64,000 bases of DNA from Bog-1198 sp963727045 (GCA_963727045.1 CAVSES010000002.1:1302001-1366000), one strand, 5' to 3'. Positions 1 to 10,022 are shown, numbered from the stretch's first letter. Program-made: numbers and translations. Notes: generated by a model from the letters alone, not told the origin.

Positions 1-118
1 CAAACTGAAGGAGCTCGCCGCGCAGGCGCTGCGCCGGGTGCTGGAACGAGATCGGCCGCAAGATCCGGATGCCGCGGCCGAGCTCGAACAGCTCGCCGGC
101 AGCTTGGGCGGAACTTGA
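1..118 (+). CDS. 3' end of an unidentified gene (partial)
   Basis: The second forward frame is open from the window edge to a TGA at 116-118 and encodes 38 residues of a charged, alanine- and leucine-rich, probably helical C-terminus ending in GSLGGT. Its stop abuts the ATG at 119, so it is probably cotranscribed with the next gene. The sequence does not resemble the C-terminus of MnmG, which usually precedes rsmG. Too little is visible to name a family. Confidence 0.5.
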   Translation, partial: KLKELAAQALRRVLERDRPQDPDAAAELEQLAGSLGGT

Positions 119-820
119 ATGGGCCCATGCTGCCCGCACGCCTTGCATCGCCGCACCGCGGCCGGCGCGAGTTGCCGGATGGCGTTGTGGGCGGCGACGG
201 CTGCGGCGCTGATCGGCTGCCAGTCGTCTCCTCCGCGACCAATCCAACCTCCGCGCGCGCAAGCCCCTGAACGGAACCCGGGCGCGACGCCGGGCGCCGC
301 GCAGCAGAGCGACGGATCATTCGATTGGCACGGTCTGCTCATCGCGCCTTTCGGCACCGTGCTCAAAGCGATCCCGTTGGCGCTTCACGAGGTGCTGCTG
401 TTTCGGGATGAATCGCCGGCCAGCGGCTCCGGCTCTGATGATGCGGCGGCCGATCGCGCTCCAGCACCCGGCGCATCGGATTGCTACGCTGCCGACACGC
501 CCGCACCGCCTTTCGCCGGCCGCACGCCGGATGAGTACGTGCTGTGCTTCACGCGCGATCGCTTGGCTCGGATTCAAGCATCCGTGCGTTTGGCGACGGC
601 CGAAGCCCCCGGCATATTCGCGGCGGCGTGCGCCGCCTGGTTGAAGAATGCGACGCCGGACGCCGAGCCCCGGACCGCAGAGGGCGGTGCGGTTGGATGC
701 CAGGGCCGCGAGGGCGCCGTCCGGTTCAGCGGCCGGCTCGGGGAGGCGACGGATCGGTCCGATATGCCGCCGGCCGAATTGACGATGTCCATCACGCTCG
801 AAAGCGTCTCCGCTCCCTAA
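119..820 (+). CDS. putative lipoprotein of unknown function
   Basis: A 233-residue protein. Near residues 21-35 there is a short hydrophobic stretch ending in LIGC, a plausible lipobox with the lipidated cysteine about residue 34, followed by a proline-rich linker. This suggests an outer- or inner-membrane lipoprotein. The ATG at 119 directly follows the upstream TGA, and a second ATG at 179 would give a very short signal sequence without an obvious basic n-region, so 119 is preferred. The rest (an FDWHGLLIAPFG segment, then a cysteine-containing globular region) matches no family I can recall. It lies immediately upstream of rsmG with a one-base gap, where mnmG is commonly found in this class. 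Confidence 0.6.
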   Translation: MGPCCPHALHRRTAAGASCRMALWAATAAALIGCQSSPPRPIQPPRAQAPERNPGATPGAAQQSDGSFDWHGLLIAPFGTVLKAIPLALHEVLLFRDESPASGSGSDDAAADRAPAPGASDCYAADTPAPPFAGRTPDEYVLCFTRDRLARIQASVRLATAEAPGIFAAACAAWLKNATPDAEPRTAEGGAVGCQGREGAVRFSGRLGEATDRSDMPPAELTMSITLESVSAP

Positions 821-821
821 C

Positions 822-1511
822 GTGCGCGCGACACGCGAGTCCGAACATGAGCTGCTGGTCGCGGGCGCACGCGAGCTCGGGATCGCCTTGGATCCGCCGG
901 CCGTGGAGGCGCTGCTCAAGCTCGTGGACGAGCTCGAGCTCGGGAATGCGCAATTCAACCTGACGGCAATCCGCGACCGGCCAAGCATGCTGCGCAAGCA
1001 CGTCCTCGACAGTCTGAGCATCCAGCCGTACCTGCGCGGTCAGCGAATTGCCGATATCGGCACCGGGGCGGGGTTTCCGGGCCTGCCGCTCGCCATCGTC
1101 AATCCGCAGCGTCGCTTCACCTTGATCGAGGCCACCGGCAAGAAGGCGCGGTTCGCCGAACAGACTGCGGGGCGCCTGGGGTGCGAAAATGTGCGGATCG
1201 AACAGGCTCGAGCGGAAAACTACAGACCGTTCGAGCTTTTCGATACAGTGGTGGCGCGGGCTCTGTCATCGCTGGCGGATTTCGCGGCCTATGCCGGTCA
1301 TTTGTGTGCTCCGGATGGGCGCTTGCTGGCGATGAAGGGAAAGCGGCCGGACGAGGAAATCTCCGCGCTGCCCAAATCGTTCCGGGTCGTTGCCGTGCAC
1401 CGACTCAAGGTGCCCGGGCTGGACGACGAGCGGCATCTTGTGGAACTCTCAGCGGCAAAGGCTGTGGCAGCGCGGCGCGTTCCGGCCGCGCCAAAATCGG
1501 GCGATCAATGA
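822..1511 (+). CDS. rsmG: 16S rRNA (guanine-527-N7) methyltransferase RsmG
   Basis: RsmG (GidB) uses S-adenosylmethionine to methylate N7 of G527 in the 530 loop of 16S rRNA. The 229-residue product has the family signature NLTAI at 46-50 and the SAM-binding motif IADIGTGAGFPGLPLAI at 76-92. Length is normal for the family. The start is a GTG at 822, one base after the previous stop. The 3' end overlaps parA by four bases (ATGA), so translation is probably coupled. The link rsmG-parA-parB is conserved near replication origins in many bacteria. Confidence 0.95.
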   Translation: MRATRESEHELLVAGARELGIALDPPAVEALLKLVDELELGNAQFNLTAIRDRPSMLRKHVLDSLSIQPYLRGQRIADIGTGAGFPGLPLAIVNPQRRFTLIEATGKKARFAEQTAGRLGCENVRIEQARAENYRPFELFDTVVARALSSLADFAAYAGHLCAPDGRLLAMKGKRPDEEISALPKSFRVVAVHRLKVPGLDDERHLVELSAAKAVAARRVPAAPKSGDQ

Positions 1512-2293
1512 AGCGGGTCATCGCAGTCGCAAATCAAAAAGGCGGAGTCGGAAAGACCACGACTGCCGTCAATCTCGCCGCCTCGCTGACGGCGACCAAG
1601 CGGCGTGTGCTGCTCATCGACCTCGATCCGCAAGGCAACGCCACCATGGGGTGCGGAATCGACAAGCATTCCCAGTCGCGAACGAGTTGCGATGTGTTGC
1701 TGGGCGACTGCGCTGCAATCGAAGCGCTGGTGCCGGTCGAGTACGGCGGCTTCATGTTGATGCCCTCCAACCAGGACCTCACGGCGGCCGAGGTGCGGCT
1801 GCTCGGGATGATGACCGGCCGGGAGTTCAAATTGCGCAATGCGCTCAAACCCGTGCGCAACGATTTCGACGTGATTTTGATCGACTGTCCGCCGGCGCTC
1901 AACATGCTCACGCTCAACGCGCTCGTGGCGGCCGATTCCGTCATGGTCCCGATGCAATGCGAGTATTACGCGCTTGAGGGCCTGAGCGCGCTGGTGCAAA
2001 CCATCGATCAGATCCGCGCCAGCATCAATCCCGACCTGGAGATCGAGGGATTGCTCCGCACCATGTTCGACCCGCGCAACAATCTTGCGAATGAAGTGTC
2101 CGCCCAGCTGATCGAGCACTTCGGCGACAAGGTGTTTCGCACCTTGATTCCGCGCAATGTTCGCCTGGCAGAGGCTCCGAGCTTCGGCAAGCCCGCGCTC
2201 TTTCACGACAAGGAGTCGCGCGGCGCTCTGGCCTACCTGGCGCTCGCCGGCGAGATGATTCGCCGCGACGATCTGCCGTCCGCGCCCGTATAA
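1508..2293 (+). CDS. parA: chromosome partitioning ATPase ParA (Soj)
   Basis: ParA is the Walker-type ATPase that moves ParB-bound origin regions to opposite cell halves. The 261-residue protein has the deviant Walker A motif KGGVGKTT at residues 11-18, a DLDPQGNAT segment near 40 and a DCPPAL Walker B region near 120. The ATG at 1508 overlaps the rsmG stop (ATGA). A longer frame open from 1181 is only read-through across rsmG, and family alignment supports 1508. parB follows 45 bases downstream. Confidence 0.96.
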   Translation: MKRVIAVANQKGGVGKTTTAVNLAASLTATKRRVLLIDLDPQGNATMGCGIDKHSQSRTSCDVLLGDCAAIEALVPVEYGGFMLMPSNQDLTAAEVRLLGMMTGREFKLRNALKPVRNDFDVILIDCPPALNMLTLNALVAADSVMVPMQCEYYALEGLSALVQTIDQIRASINPDLEIEGLLRTMFDPRNNLANEVSAQLIEHFGDKVFRTLIPRNVRLAEAPSFGKPALFHDKESRGALAYLALAGEMIRRDDLPSAPV

Positions 2294-2338
2294 TCGGCTC
2301 CGTCCGTGCAATCGGCATCGTTCATCGGGATTTGAAGC

Positions 2339-3265
2339 ATGTCCGGCAAAAAACCCTCCCTGGGCCGCGGCCTCGCCGAGCTCAGCCCCCTGATGGCGAG
2401 GCGCGTGGGCTCCCCCGCGTACGAGATGCCGACATCTTCGCCCCCTCAGCCGGGCGCGCTCGCCGGCGACCGCTTGGCGAATCTGCCGCTCGATCTCTTG
2501 CAGCGGGGCAAGTATCAGCCGCGCGTCGACATGCGCCCCGAAACGTTGAGCGAACTCGCGGACTCGATCAAATCGCAGGGTCTGGTGCAGCCCATCCTCG
2601 TGCGCCCCATCCCCGGTCGCAATCCGGGCGAATCGCAACGCTACGAAATCATCGCCGGCGAACGTCGCTGGCGGGCGGCGCAGATGGCGGGACTGGCGGA
2701 AATTCCGGCTGTCATCCGGGATGTGCCCGATGAGGCCGCCGTCTCGATGGCGCTCATCGAGAACATACAGCGCGAAGACCTCAATCCCTTGGAAGAGGCG
2801 GGAGCGCTTAAGCGCTTGGTCGAAGAATTCGGCTTGACGCACCAGACTGCGGCCGAAGCCGTAGGGCGCTCGCGAGCGGCGGTAAGCAATTTGCTGCGGC
2901 TCATGGAGCTGGCCGACGAGGTGAAAGAATTGTTGGAACAGCGCCGGATCGAAATGGGCCATGCGCGCGCACTCCTTGGGCTCACTTCGCGCCGCCAGCA
3001 GATCGAAGTGGCCGGTCTCGTCGCCAAAAAGTCGCTTTCGGTCAGGGACACGGAAGCTTTGGTGCGGCGCATCATGAATCCTCCGTCCGACTCCTCGAAA
3101 GAACCGGCGGCGGTGGATCCTGACATTGCCCGCCTGGAGCGCGAATTGGCCGATAAACTGGGCGCCAAGGTCGCGTTCCAGCACACGGCCTCGGGCAAGG
3201 GAAAGCTCGTCGTGAGCTACAACAGCTTGGATGAACTCGAAGGGATCCTGGGCCACATCCAGTGA
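2339..3265 (+). CDS. parB: chromosome partitioning protein ParB (Spo0J)
   Basis: ParB is the parS-binding CTPase that spreads on origin-proximal DNA and stimulates ParA. The 308-residue protein has the N-terminal GRGL motif at about 9-12, the CTP-binding GERRWRAA motif at 107-114, ENIQRE near 141-146, a helix-turn-helix at about 165-195 and a C-terminal dimerisation segment ending in LDELEGILGHIQ. It is transcribed with parA. I saw no full parS palindrome in the window, though none need lie next to the gene. Confidence 0.96.
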   Translation: MSGKKPSLGRGLAELSPLMARRVGSPAYEMPTSSPPQPGALAGDRLANLPLDLLQRGKYQPRVDMRPETLSELADSIKSQGLVQPILVRPIPGRNPGESQRYEIIAGERRWRAAQMAGLAEIPAVIRDVPDEAAVSMALIENIQREDLNPLEEAGALKRLVEEFGLTHQTAAEAVGRSRAAVSNLLRLMELADEVKELLEQRRIEMGHARALLGLTSRRQQIEVAGLVAKKSLSVRDTEALVRRIMNPPSDSSKEPAAVDPDIARLERELADKLGAKVAFQHTASGKGKLVVSYNSLDELEGILGHIQ

Positions 3266-3299
3266 CGTAGGACCCGAAAAAATACACGGCCAGTACGTA

Positions 3300-3328
3300 T
3301 TGATGCATCGGGGCCGCGTCTCTATAAT
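3300..3328 (+). promoter_or_regulatory. sigma-70 promoter of the ATP synthase operon
   Basis: TTGATG (3300-3305) and a perfect TATAAT (3323-3328) are separated by exactly 17 bases. Transcription would begin near 3335. This is a near-consensus housekeeping promoter in the 3266-3403 spacer between parB and atpI. A start near 3335 makes a TTG start for atpI at 3341 unlikely and supports the ATG at 3404. Confidence 0.8.
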
Positions 3329-3403
3329 GCGCCGGCGATTTTGACTGGCGGCGCTTCATATGTGCACAGCGAATATAGCGGCGCCGGTCCGGTTCCCTTC
3401 GCG

Positions 3404-3775
3404 ATGAGCGACGTCTTGGTCCGTGGTTACCGGCTGGTCGTTCGAGTCGTGCTCCTGCAAGCAGGCTGCGCGGCATTAGTCGCGTCTGTGTTTCTTGTGT
3501 TCAAAGGCGCGCACCAGGCCCTTGCGGCGCTGGTGGGTGGATTGATCGTGGCTGCCGGAAGTGCGGTGTTCGGCTGGCGCGCGTTCAAGCCCGGAATTGC
3601 GGGCGGCGCCACGCTCGCGACGGCGATGTACGCCGGAGTGGCGGTGAAGTGGTTATGGTTCGCGCTCGCGCTTTACTTGGCGCTCGCGAGATTGAAACTC
3701 GACGCGGCGCCTCTATTGATAGGAGTGGTGGTCGCGCAATTGGGTTATTGGGCGGGTCTCGTCCGGCTCAAGTGA
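3404..3775 (+). CDS. atpI: ATP synthase accessory protein AtpI
   Basis: AtpI (subunit I) is a small membrane protein thought to help assemble the c-ring and is the usual first gene of the operon. The 123-residue product starting MSDVLVRGYRL has four hydrophobic segments and ends in LVRLK, as expected for gammaproteobacterial AtpI. The frame is open from a TTG at 3341, but the promoter at 3300-3328 and family length favour the ATG at 3404. The ribosome-binding site there is weak, and GTG 3362 is a less likely alternative. Confidence 0.85.
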   Translation: MSDVLVRGYRLVVRVVLLQAGCAALVASVFLVFKGAHQALAALVGGLIVAAGSAVFGWRAFKPGIAGGATLATAMYAGVAVKWLWFALALYLALARLKLDAAPLLIGVVVAQLGYWAGLVRLK

Positions 3776-3788
3776 CAATTGGGGACTT

Positions 3789-4646
3789 ATGCGTTTTGGA
3801 ATCAGGGCAGAAGAAGATGCTTCGGGCGGGGTGACAGGCTACATCAAGCACCACCTGACTCATTACACCGTCGATTCGGGGCACGGCGCTTTCTGGTCCG
3901 TCCATGTCGACAGCATATTTTTCACCCTCCTGATTTCCTGTTTCTTCATCTTCATTCTTTCGCGCGCCGCGCGCCGCGCCACCAGCGGTGTGCCCGGGAA
4001 ATTTCAGACCGCGGTCGAGCTGCTCGTGGAGTTCGTCGACGGCATGGTGAAGGACACTTTTCACGGCCGAAACAAGTTCATCGCGCCGCTCGCGATCACG
4101 ATCTTCTGCATCGTGTTCCTTGAAAACTTCATGGACATCCTGCCCGTTGACGCGTTGCCCGCTGCGGCCAAACTCTTCGGCGTGGAACATCTGCGCACCG
4201 TGGCCACCGCGGACCTCAACACCACCGTCGGCATGGCGCTTGGCGTGTTTCTTCTGATCCAGTGGGTGGGCATCACTCACAAGGGTTTTGGCCTTTTCGC
4301 GGGAGAGTGGTTCACCGCACCGTTCCATGCGCATGGCACGGCCCTCAAGATCCTCCTCGCTCCGGTCAATTTCGTATTTCGAGTGATCGAGGAGCTGGTG
4401 CGGCCGCTGTCGCTGTCGATGCGGTTGTTCGGCAACATGTATGCCGGCGAGCTCATATTCCTGCTGATCGCCTGCTTCACGCTGGGCGCAGCCCTCAATC
4501 ATTTGTCCACATATGCCTTAGGGCTAGCGCAGTTCGGCGCCGGAGTCATTTGGACGGCGTTTCACTACCTGATCATTACGCTGCAAGCGTTCATATTCAT
4601 GGTGTTGACCATCGTGTATGTCGGCATTGCGGCCGAGAAACACTAG
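3789..4646 (+). CDS. atpB: F0 ATP synthase subunit a
   Basis: Subunit a forms the proton half-channels against the c-ring. The 285-residue membrane protein contains the invariant arginine (R212) within SLSMRLFGNMYAGE and a final helix pair with the FHYLIITLQAFIFM segment. GGGGA five bases before the ATG is a good ribosome-binding site. The N-terminus resembles gammaproteobacterial homologues (YIKHHLTH near residues 18-25). It lies 13 bases after atpI in the atpIBEFHAGDC operon. Confidence 0.98.
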   Translation: MRFGIRAEEDASGGVTGYIKHHLTHYTVDSGHGAFWSVHVDSIFFTLLISCFFIFILSRAARRATSGVPGKFQTAVELLVEFVDGMVKDTFHGRNKFIAPLAITIFCIVFLENFMDILPVDALPAAAKLFGVEHLRTVATADLNTTVGMALGVFLLIQWVGITHKGFGLFAGEWFTAPFHAHGTALKILLAPVNFVFRVIEELVRPLSLSMRLFGNMYAGELIFLLIACFTLGAALNHLSTYALGLAQFGAGVIWTAFHYLIITLQAFIFMVLTIVYVGIAAEKH

Positions 4647-4684
4647 CTTCGATTCATTCAAGACATTAAAGACCGGAGACAATA

Positions 4685-4963
4685 ATGGACAATGTGACCC
4701 AAATCGCTCAACTCATGAGCTCCACCGTGATTGCTGCAGGCTTGGTGATCGGCCTGGGTGGTGCGGGTGCCGCCATCGGCTTCGGTATTCTCGGCGGCAA
4801 GTTCCTCGAAAGTTCGGCCCGTCAGCCGGAACTCACCAACATGCTGCAGACCAAAATGTTCATCGTTGCGGGCCTGTTGGACGCGGTGCCCATCATCGGC
4901 GTCGCCGTCGGCTTCCTGTTGCTCTACGCGAATCCTTTCCTGGGCGCGCTCGGCCTCAAGTAA
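4685..4963 (+). CDS. atpE: F0 ATP synthase subunit c
   Basis: The rotor-ring proteolipid, 92 residues, with two transmembrane helices joined by the conserved polar loop ARQPEL (residues 45-50). The ion-binding carboxylate is D66 in GLLDAVPIIG, which with the absence of sodium-site residues indicates proton coupling as in E. coli. The first helix carries the glycine-rich packing motif GLGGAGAAIGFGILGG. A GGAG ribosome-binding site precedes the ATG. The product is a few residues longer than E. coli AtpE at both ends. Confidence 0.98.
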   Translation: MDNVTQIAQLMSSTVIAAGLVIGLGGAGAAIGFGILGGKFLESSARQPELTNMLQTKMFIVAGLLDAVPIIGVAVGFLLLYANPFLGALGLK

Positions 4964-5008
4964 GAAGCGCCGCACGGGCGTGTGAATGCGCCCGGCAAGG
5001 AGTACGCA

Positions 5009-5488
5009 ATGAACTTAGCACTTACGCTGGTCATCCAAGGGGTCGTGTTCTTCCTGGTCGCGTGGGCGGTCATGAAATTCTTCTGGCCGGCCATCATGAA
5101 CGCCATCGAAGCGCGGCAGAAGAAAATTGCCGACGGTCTGGCTGCGGCGAACAAGAGCGAAAAGGATCTCGAGGAGGCCGAGGAGCGTTCGAAAGTCATC
5201 ATTCGCGAGGCGCGTGACAAGGCCACGCAAATCGTCGACATGGCGGGCAAGCGCTCCAATGAAATCGTCGAGGAAGCCAAGGGTACGGCCACGAGCGAAG
5301 CGCAGCGGCTGGTGTCGCAGGCGCACGATGAGGTGGCGCGTGAAAGCGCCCGCGCGCGCGAGCAGCTGAGCAAGGAAGTGGGAAGACTCGCGGTCGAAGG
5401 CGCATCGCGCCTCCTCGGACGGGAGATCGACGCCAAGACTCACGCGGAGTTGCTGGATAAACTGGCCGCCGAGGTTGCGCGTGGCTGA
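5009..5488 (+). CDS. atpF: F0 ATP synthase subunit b
   Basis: Peripheral stalk subunit: one N-terminal transmembrane helix (about residues 3-27) followed by a long charged coiled coil that reaches the F1 head, 159 residues in total. The ATG at 5009 has AAGGAG six bases upstream. A GTG at 4982 would add nine residues with no family support. The 3' end overlaps atpH by eight bases. Confidence 0.96.
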   Translation: MNLALTLVIQGVVFFLVAWAVMKFFWPAIMNAIEARQKKIADGLAAANKSEKDLEEAEERSKVIIREARDKATQIVDMAGKRSNEIVEEAKGTATSEAQRLVSQAHDEVARESARAREQLSKEVGRLAVEGASRLLGREIDAKTHAELLDKLAAEVARG

Positions 5489-6017
5489 GCGAGCCACCAT
5501 TGCGCGGCCCTATGCGAAAGCCGCGTTCGAGTACGCCCGCGGCGCGAATGCCTTTGCGAAGTGGTCGCAGGCCTTGAGGACGCTGGCGGAAATCGTCGCC
5601 GATGCGCGGGTCGCACCGCTCACCAAGGCTCCGTCGCTGACGCCGGGCGACCTGGCGGGGCTCATCATCGATGTCGCGGGGGCGAACCTCGACGCCGGCA
5701 TGCAGAACTTCGTGCGCGTGCTGGCGGAAAATCATCGCCTGCTGCTGTTGCCGGAGATCGCGGCGCATTATGAGGTGCTGCGGTCGGCGGTCGAGAACAC
5801 GGTCGACGTCGAGGTGGTCTCCGCAGTGCCGCTCAATGCGGCGCAGGTCGACAAACTCGCGCAGGCGCTCGGCGCGCGCCTCAAGCGCCAGGTACGCATG
5901 AGCACTTCGGTCGACTCGACGCTTTTGGGAGGCGCGGTGGTGCGCGCGGGGGATCTGGTCATCGACGGCTCGCTGAAGGGCCGCCTGGAACGACTCGCCA
6001 CAGAATTGGGAAGCTAA
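5481..6017 (+). CDS. atpH: F1 ATP synthase subunit delta
   Basis: Delta connects the peripheral stalk to the top of F1. The 178-residue protein begins MAERATIARPYAKAAFEYA, matching the conserved N-terminus, and ends with the family motif VIDGSLKGRLERLATEL. The start is the GTG at 5481, preceded by GAGG at 5471-5474. An in-frame TTG at 5475 is less likely. It overlaps atpF by eight bases, implying coupled translation. Confidence 0.95.
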   Translation: MAERATIARPYAKAAFEYARGANAFAKWSQALRTLAEIVADARVAPLTKAPSLTPGDLAGLIIDVAGANLDAGMQNFVRVLAENHRLLLLPEIAAHYEVLRSAVENTVDVEVVSAVPLNAAQVDKLAQALGARLKRQVRMSTSVDSTLLGGAVVRAGDLVIDGSLKGRLERLATELGS

Positions 6018-6061
6018 ACTGATTTAGTCGCGGGCTTTTCGGCTCGCAGCAAGAGGTTGAT

Positions 6062-7597
<1,536 letters not shown>

Positions 7598-7614
7598 GGC
7601 AATAAGAGAAGGAA

Positions 7615-8478
7615 ATGGCAGGCGCAAAGGAAATCCGCGGAAAGATCGCGAGTATCAAGAATACTCAGAAGATCACCAAGGCCATGGAAATGGTCGCGGC
7701 GAGCAAGATGCGCAAGGCGCAGGACCGGATGCGGGCTGCACGCCCCTATGCGGAGAAAATCCGCAAGATCATCGGCCACCTGCGGCAGGTGAACCTCGAT
7801 TACAAGCACCCTTTCACCCTGGAGCGGCCGGTTGAGTCCGTCGGCATCGTGGTGATCAGCACCGACCGCGGCTTGTGCGGTTCGTTGAATTTGAACCTCT
7901 TCAAGGCGGCGCTCGGCGCCATCCGCGAGGCCCAGGCAAAGAACGCCAAGGTCTACATGTGCGTCATCGGCTCGAAGGCGCTGCAGTTCTTTCGGCGCCT
8001 CGCCGGTGTCGAGATTGCCGCTTCGGTCACGCACCTGGGCGACAAGCCGCATGTCGTCGAACTCATCGGCACCACCAAGGTCATGCTCGATTACTACCGC
8101 GACGCGAAGATCGACCAGCTGCTGCTGGTTCACAACGTGTTCGTGAATACCATGACGCAGAAGGGCGCGGTCTCGCAGCTGCTGCCGCTTCAGACCATCG
8201 ACAAGGGTGACCTCCAGGAGCGCTGGGACTACATCTACGAGCCTGACGCCATCGAGTTTCTCGACGGAATTCTGATGCGCTACATCGAATCGCAGGTCTT
8301 CCAGGGCGCCGTGGAGAACGTCGCCTGCGAAATGGCCGCGCGCATGGTGGCCATGAAGAGCGCCTCCGACAATGCCGGCAATCTCATCGACGAATTGCAG
8401 CTCATTTACAACAAGGCCCGTCAGGCCGCGATCACGAAAGAGCTTTCGGAAATCGTCGGCGGCGCGGCAGCGGTTTAA
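7615..8478 (+). CDS. atpG: F1 ATP synthase subunit gamma
   Basis: Central rotor shaft, 287 residues, with the conserved N-terminal helix AGAKEIRGKIASIKNTQKIT and the C-terminal helix MKSASDNAGNLIDELQL that insert into the hexamer. AGAAGGAA directly precedes the ATG. It is followed by a 116-base spacer, much longer than other junctions in this operon, that holds repeated hairpins. Confidence 0.97.
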   Translation: MAGAKEIRGKIASIKNTQKITKAMEMVAASKMRKAQDRMRAARPYAEKIRKIIGHLRQVNLDYKHPFTLERPVESVGIVVISTDRGLCGSLNLNLFKAALGAIREAQAKNAKVYMCVIGSKALQFFRRLAGVEIAASVTHLGDKPHVVELIGTTKVMLDYYRDAKIDQLLLVHNVFVNTMTQKGAVSQLLPLQTIDKGDLQERWDYIYEPDAIEFLDGILMRYIESQVFQGAVENVACEMAARMVAMKSASDNAGNLIDELQLIYNKARQAAITKELSEIVGGAAAV

Positions 8479-8506
8479 GCAAAGGTCAAGATCAGGTATA
8501 CGGGTC

Positions 8507-8587
8507 GGGGTCGCGCAGCAACCCCGTTTAAAGGTGGCCGAAGGCCATGAAAATTTCGGGGTTGCGAAGCAACCCCGTTGAAAGGTG
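8507..8587 (+). repeat. duplicated hairpin/ribosome-binding-site module between atpG and atpD
   Basis: Two 30-base direct copies at 8507-8536 and 8558-8587 differ at three positions. Each contains an inverted repeat, a short loop and AAAGGTG. The second hairpin (8557-8577, CGGGGTTGC-GAA-GCAACCCCG) is perfect, while the first (8506-8526) has one mismatch. A third small hairpin, TGGCC-GAA-GGCCA, lies between them at 8535-8547. The AAAGGTG of copy 2 is the atpD ribosome-binding site. No T-run follows, so these are not intrinsic terminators. Confidence 0.85.
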
Positions 8588-8588
8588 A
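8547..8588 (+). CDS. possible 13-codon leader ORF upstream of atpD
   Basis: ATG at 8547 is preceded by AAAGGTG (8530-8536) from the first repeat copy and reads MKISGLRSNPVER before a TGA at 8586-8588, six bases before the atpD ATG. The frame runs through the perfect hairpin at 8557-8577. Its ribosome-binding site is a duplicate of the atpD one. Whether it is translated is unknown. It could equally be a by-product of the duplication. Confidence 0.3.
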   Translation: MKISGLRSNPVER

Positions 8589-8594
8589 ATAGAC

Positions 8595-10013
8595 ATGTCC
8601 AGCGGCAAAATCGTGCAAATCATCGGCGCGGTCATCGATGTGGAATTTCCGCGCGATCAGATCCCCAAGGTCTACGACGCGCTCAAGCTCGATGACGTGG
8701 ATCTGACACTCGAGGTGCAGCAGCAGTTGGGCGACGGCATCGTACGCACGATCGCGATGGGACCTTCCGAGGGCCTGCGCCGCGGACTCACCGTCAAGGG
8801 AACCGGCAAGGGAATTTCCGTGCCTGTGGGTGCGGGCACGCTGGGCCGGATCATGGACGTGCTCGGCAAGCCGCAGGACGAGAGAGGTCCCGTGCAGGCC
8901 GCGGAATACCTGCCCATTCACCGGCCCGCGCCTGCCTACGACGAACAGGCGGGCGGTCAGGATCTCCTGGTCACGGGCATCAAGGTCATCGATCTCCTGG
9001 TGCCATTTGCCAAGGGCGGCAAGGTGGGTCTGTTCGGCGGTGCCGGCGTGGGCAAGACGGTGAACATGCTCGAACTCATCAACAACATCGCCAAGCAGTA
9101 CAGCGGCCTTTCCGTGTTTGCGGGCGTCGGTGAGCGCACCCGCGAGGGCAACGACTTCTATCACGAGATGATCGAATCGGGCGTGATCGACAAGGACAAT
9201 CTGGGCAACTCCAAAGTGGCGATGGTGTACGGTCAGATGAACGAACCGCCGGGCAATCGCCTGCGCGTCGCGCTCACCGGCCTCACCATGGCGGAATATT
9301 TCCGCGACGAGAAGCAGGCCTCCGGAAAGGGCCGCGACGTGCTCTTCTTCGTCGACAACATCTACCGGTACACGCTGGCCGGCACGGAGGTATCCGCGCT
9401 CCTCGGCCGCATGCCGTCGGCGGTGGGCTATCAGCCGACGCTGGCGGAGGAGATGGGCGTGCTGCAGGAGCGCATCACCTCGACCAAGACCGGATCGATC
9501 ACTTCCATTCAAGCCGTGTACGTTCCAGCGGACGATCTCACCGACCCGTCGCCGGCGACCACCTTCGCGCATTTGGACGCGACCGTGGTGCTCTCGCGGC
9601 AGATCGCCTCGCTCGGAATCTATCCCGCGGTGGATCCGCTCGATTCCACCAGCCGCCAGCTCGATCCGCTGGTGGTGGGCGAGGATCACTACGAGACGGC
9701 GCGCGGCGTGCAGGCGGTGCTGCAGCGCTACAAGGAACTGCAGGACATCATCGCCATTCTGGGCATGGACGAACTGTCCGAAGAGGACAAGCTGAGCGTC
9801 TACCGCGCACGCAAGATCCAGCGGTTTCTTTCCCAGCCCTTCAACGTCGCGAAGGTGTTCACCGGACAGGACGGCAAGATCGTGCCGCTCAAGGACACCA
9901 TCCGTGGCTTCAAGGCGATCATCGCCGGCGAATACGACCATCTGCCCGAGCAGGCGTTTTACATGATCGGCGCCATTGAAGAAGCCGTCGAAAAAGCCAA
10001 GACACTGGCGTAA
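8595..10013 (+). CDS. atpD: F1 ATP synthase subunit beta
   Basis: Catalytic subunit of F1, 472 residues, with Walker A GGAGVGKT at 148-155, the catalytic glutamate in GERTREGND near 180, and DVLFFVDNIYRYT including the Walker B aspartate. Sequence is very close to the gammaproteobacterial consensus. The ribosome-binding site AAAGGTGA belongs to the second copy of the upstream repeat, so initiation could be influenced by the hairpin that ends ten bases before it. Confidence 0.98.
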   Translation: MSSGKIVQIIGAVIDVEFPRDQIPKVYDALKLDDVDLTLEVQQQLGDGIVRTIAMGPSEGLRRGLTVKGTGKGISVPVGAGTLGRIMDVLGKPQDERGPVQAAEYLPIHRPAPAYDEQAGGQDLLVTGIKVIDLLVPFAKGGKVGLFGGAGVGKTVNMLELINNIAKQYSGLSVFAGVGERTREGNDFYHEMIESGVIDKDNLGNSKVAMVYGQMNEPPGNRLRVALTGLTMAEYFRDEKQASGKGRDVLFFVDNIYRYTLAGTEVSALLGRMPSAVGYQPTLAEEMGVLQERITSTKTGSITSIQAVYVPADDLTDPSPATTFAHLDATVVLSRQIASLGIYPAVDPLDSTSRQLDPLVVGEDHYETARGVQAVLQRYKELQDIIAILGMDELSEEDKLSVYRARKIQRFLSQPFNVAKVFTGQDGKIVPLKDTIRGFKAIIAGEYDHLPEQAFYMIGAIEEAVEKAKTLA

Positions 10014-10022
10014 AGAGCGAAC

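Noticed and set aside
1181..1507. An in-frame extension of parA upstream of 1508.
   Set aside because: It reads out of frame through rsmG and lacks ParA similarity; ATGA overlap at 1508 is the conserved start.
1505..3256. A 583-codon open frame on the minus strand across parA-parB.
   Set aside because: Shadow of high-GC plus-strand genes; encoded protein is compositionally odd and has no recognisable domain.
3266..3403. A parS site near parAB.
   Set aside because: No match to the 16-base parS palindrome was seen here or at other CACGTG cores I checked.
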